From contig DATFXD010000273.1 in the NCBI GenBank assembly GCA_035258605.1, forward strand, positions 1 to 5,108: DNA of 5,108 bases, written 5' to 3'. The stretch comes from AWTP1-13 sp035258605 (GTDB taxonomy: Bacteria; Pseudomonadota; Alphaproteobacteria; Rhizobiales; Hyphomicrobiaceae). The first letter of the stretch is position 1, and every line of letters begins with the position of its first letter. The notes beneath the pieces are model-generated. The model was not told the origin of the DNA. It did not search any database and saw nothing but the letters and a program-made list of their open reading frames with translations. This document shows positions 4,975-5,108 of the stretch, one piece after another. The translations under genes and the position numbers were made by a program.

Positions 4975-5108
4975 TCAGCGCGTCTGCGCCACGAAGGCGC
5001 GCGCGGCAGCGACCTCCGGGCGGACCGGATCGGCATTCTCGGCAAGCGCCACCGCAGCGGCGTAATGCTGCCGCGCCTTGGCCAGATCGCCAGCCTTCTC
5101 CGCCGCTT
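4975..5108 (-). CDS. 3' end of a TPR-like repeat protein (partial, cut by window edge)
   Basis: The last 43 codons of a minus-strand gene are visible, ending at TGA (4977-4975). The peptide runs AAEKAGDLAKARQHYAAAVA and finishes ARAFVAQTR. The spacing of small and aromatic residues (AGDLAKARQHYAAAVAL) matches a tetratricopeptide repeat helix pair, followed by a second alanine-rich helix. Codon use is strongly GC-rich at third positions, so coding is credible. It lies beyond the element fragment and is presumably chromosomal. TPR proteins generally mediate protein-protein contacts; no specific function can be given from the tail. Confidence 0.65.
   Translation of the reverse strand, partial: AAEKAGDLAKARQHYAAAVALAENADPVRPEVAAARAFVAQTR

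Noticed and set aside
1..5108. CRISPR array, insertion sequence or rRNA
   Set aside because: No regularly spaced repeats, transposase motifs, terminal inverted repeats or rRNA segments were seen.

Overview
The window looks like one end of an integrated mobile element (prophage or integrative element) in the chromosome of a GC-rich alphaproteobacterium, probably of the Rhizobiales type. The clues are the very high GC at third codon positions, the style of the integrase and the AlpA-like protein, and the flanking chromosomal genes. The species assignment is inference; no ribosomal or other taxonomic marker is present.

Element part (1 to about 4600). All genes are on the minus strand, so they read from right to left: a complete tyrosine integrase (3248-4468); a 113-base regulatory gap with a candidate promoter, a perfect 21-bp palindrome and a leader hairpin; a small AlpA/excisionase-like DNA-binding protein (2878-3135); a second leader hairpin; a short conserved protein whose coding signal changes frame near 2540 (2438-2797, continued in another frame to 2383); a 199-aa protein of unknown function (1791-2390); a 577-residue family A DNA polymerase with a 3'-5' exonuclease domain but no 5'-3' exonuclease (58-1791); and the first 20 codons of another gene (1-61). 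The last junctions are stop/start overlaps (TAATG at 1789-1793, ATGA at 58-61), so this is a compact, translationally coupled operon. It reads as a recombination/regulation module followed by the start of a DNA replication module.

Boundary and chromosome part (about 4470 to 5108). Upstream of the integrase lie repeated TGTTTCCC-like motifs on both strands, as expected of an attachment region. Next comes the 3' fragment of a chromosomal gene on the plus strand (4631-4846). It encodes the last ~71 residues of a glutathionyl-hydroquinone reductase (ECM4/YqjG-type glutathione transferase). The catalytic N-terminal part is missing, so the element seems to have inserted into, or beside a remnant of, this protein gene rather than a tRNA gene. 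A convergent intergenic region with inverted repeats (4847-4974) follows, then the 3' end of a TPR-like gene on the minus strand (4975-5108), cut by the window edge.

The observations most worth following are: two ribosome-site-masking hairpins with nearly the same loop in front of consecutive genes; the frame switch next to an orphan AGGAGG; leucine at the polymerase position equivalent to E. coli Pol I residue 762; and the protein-gene integration site.
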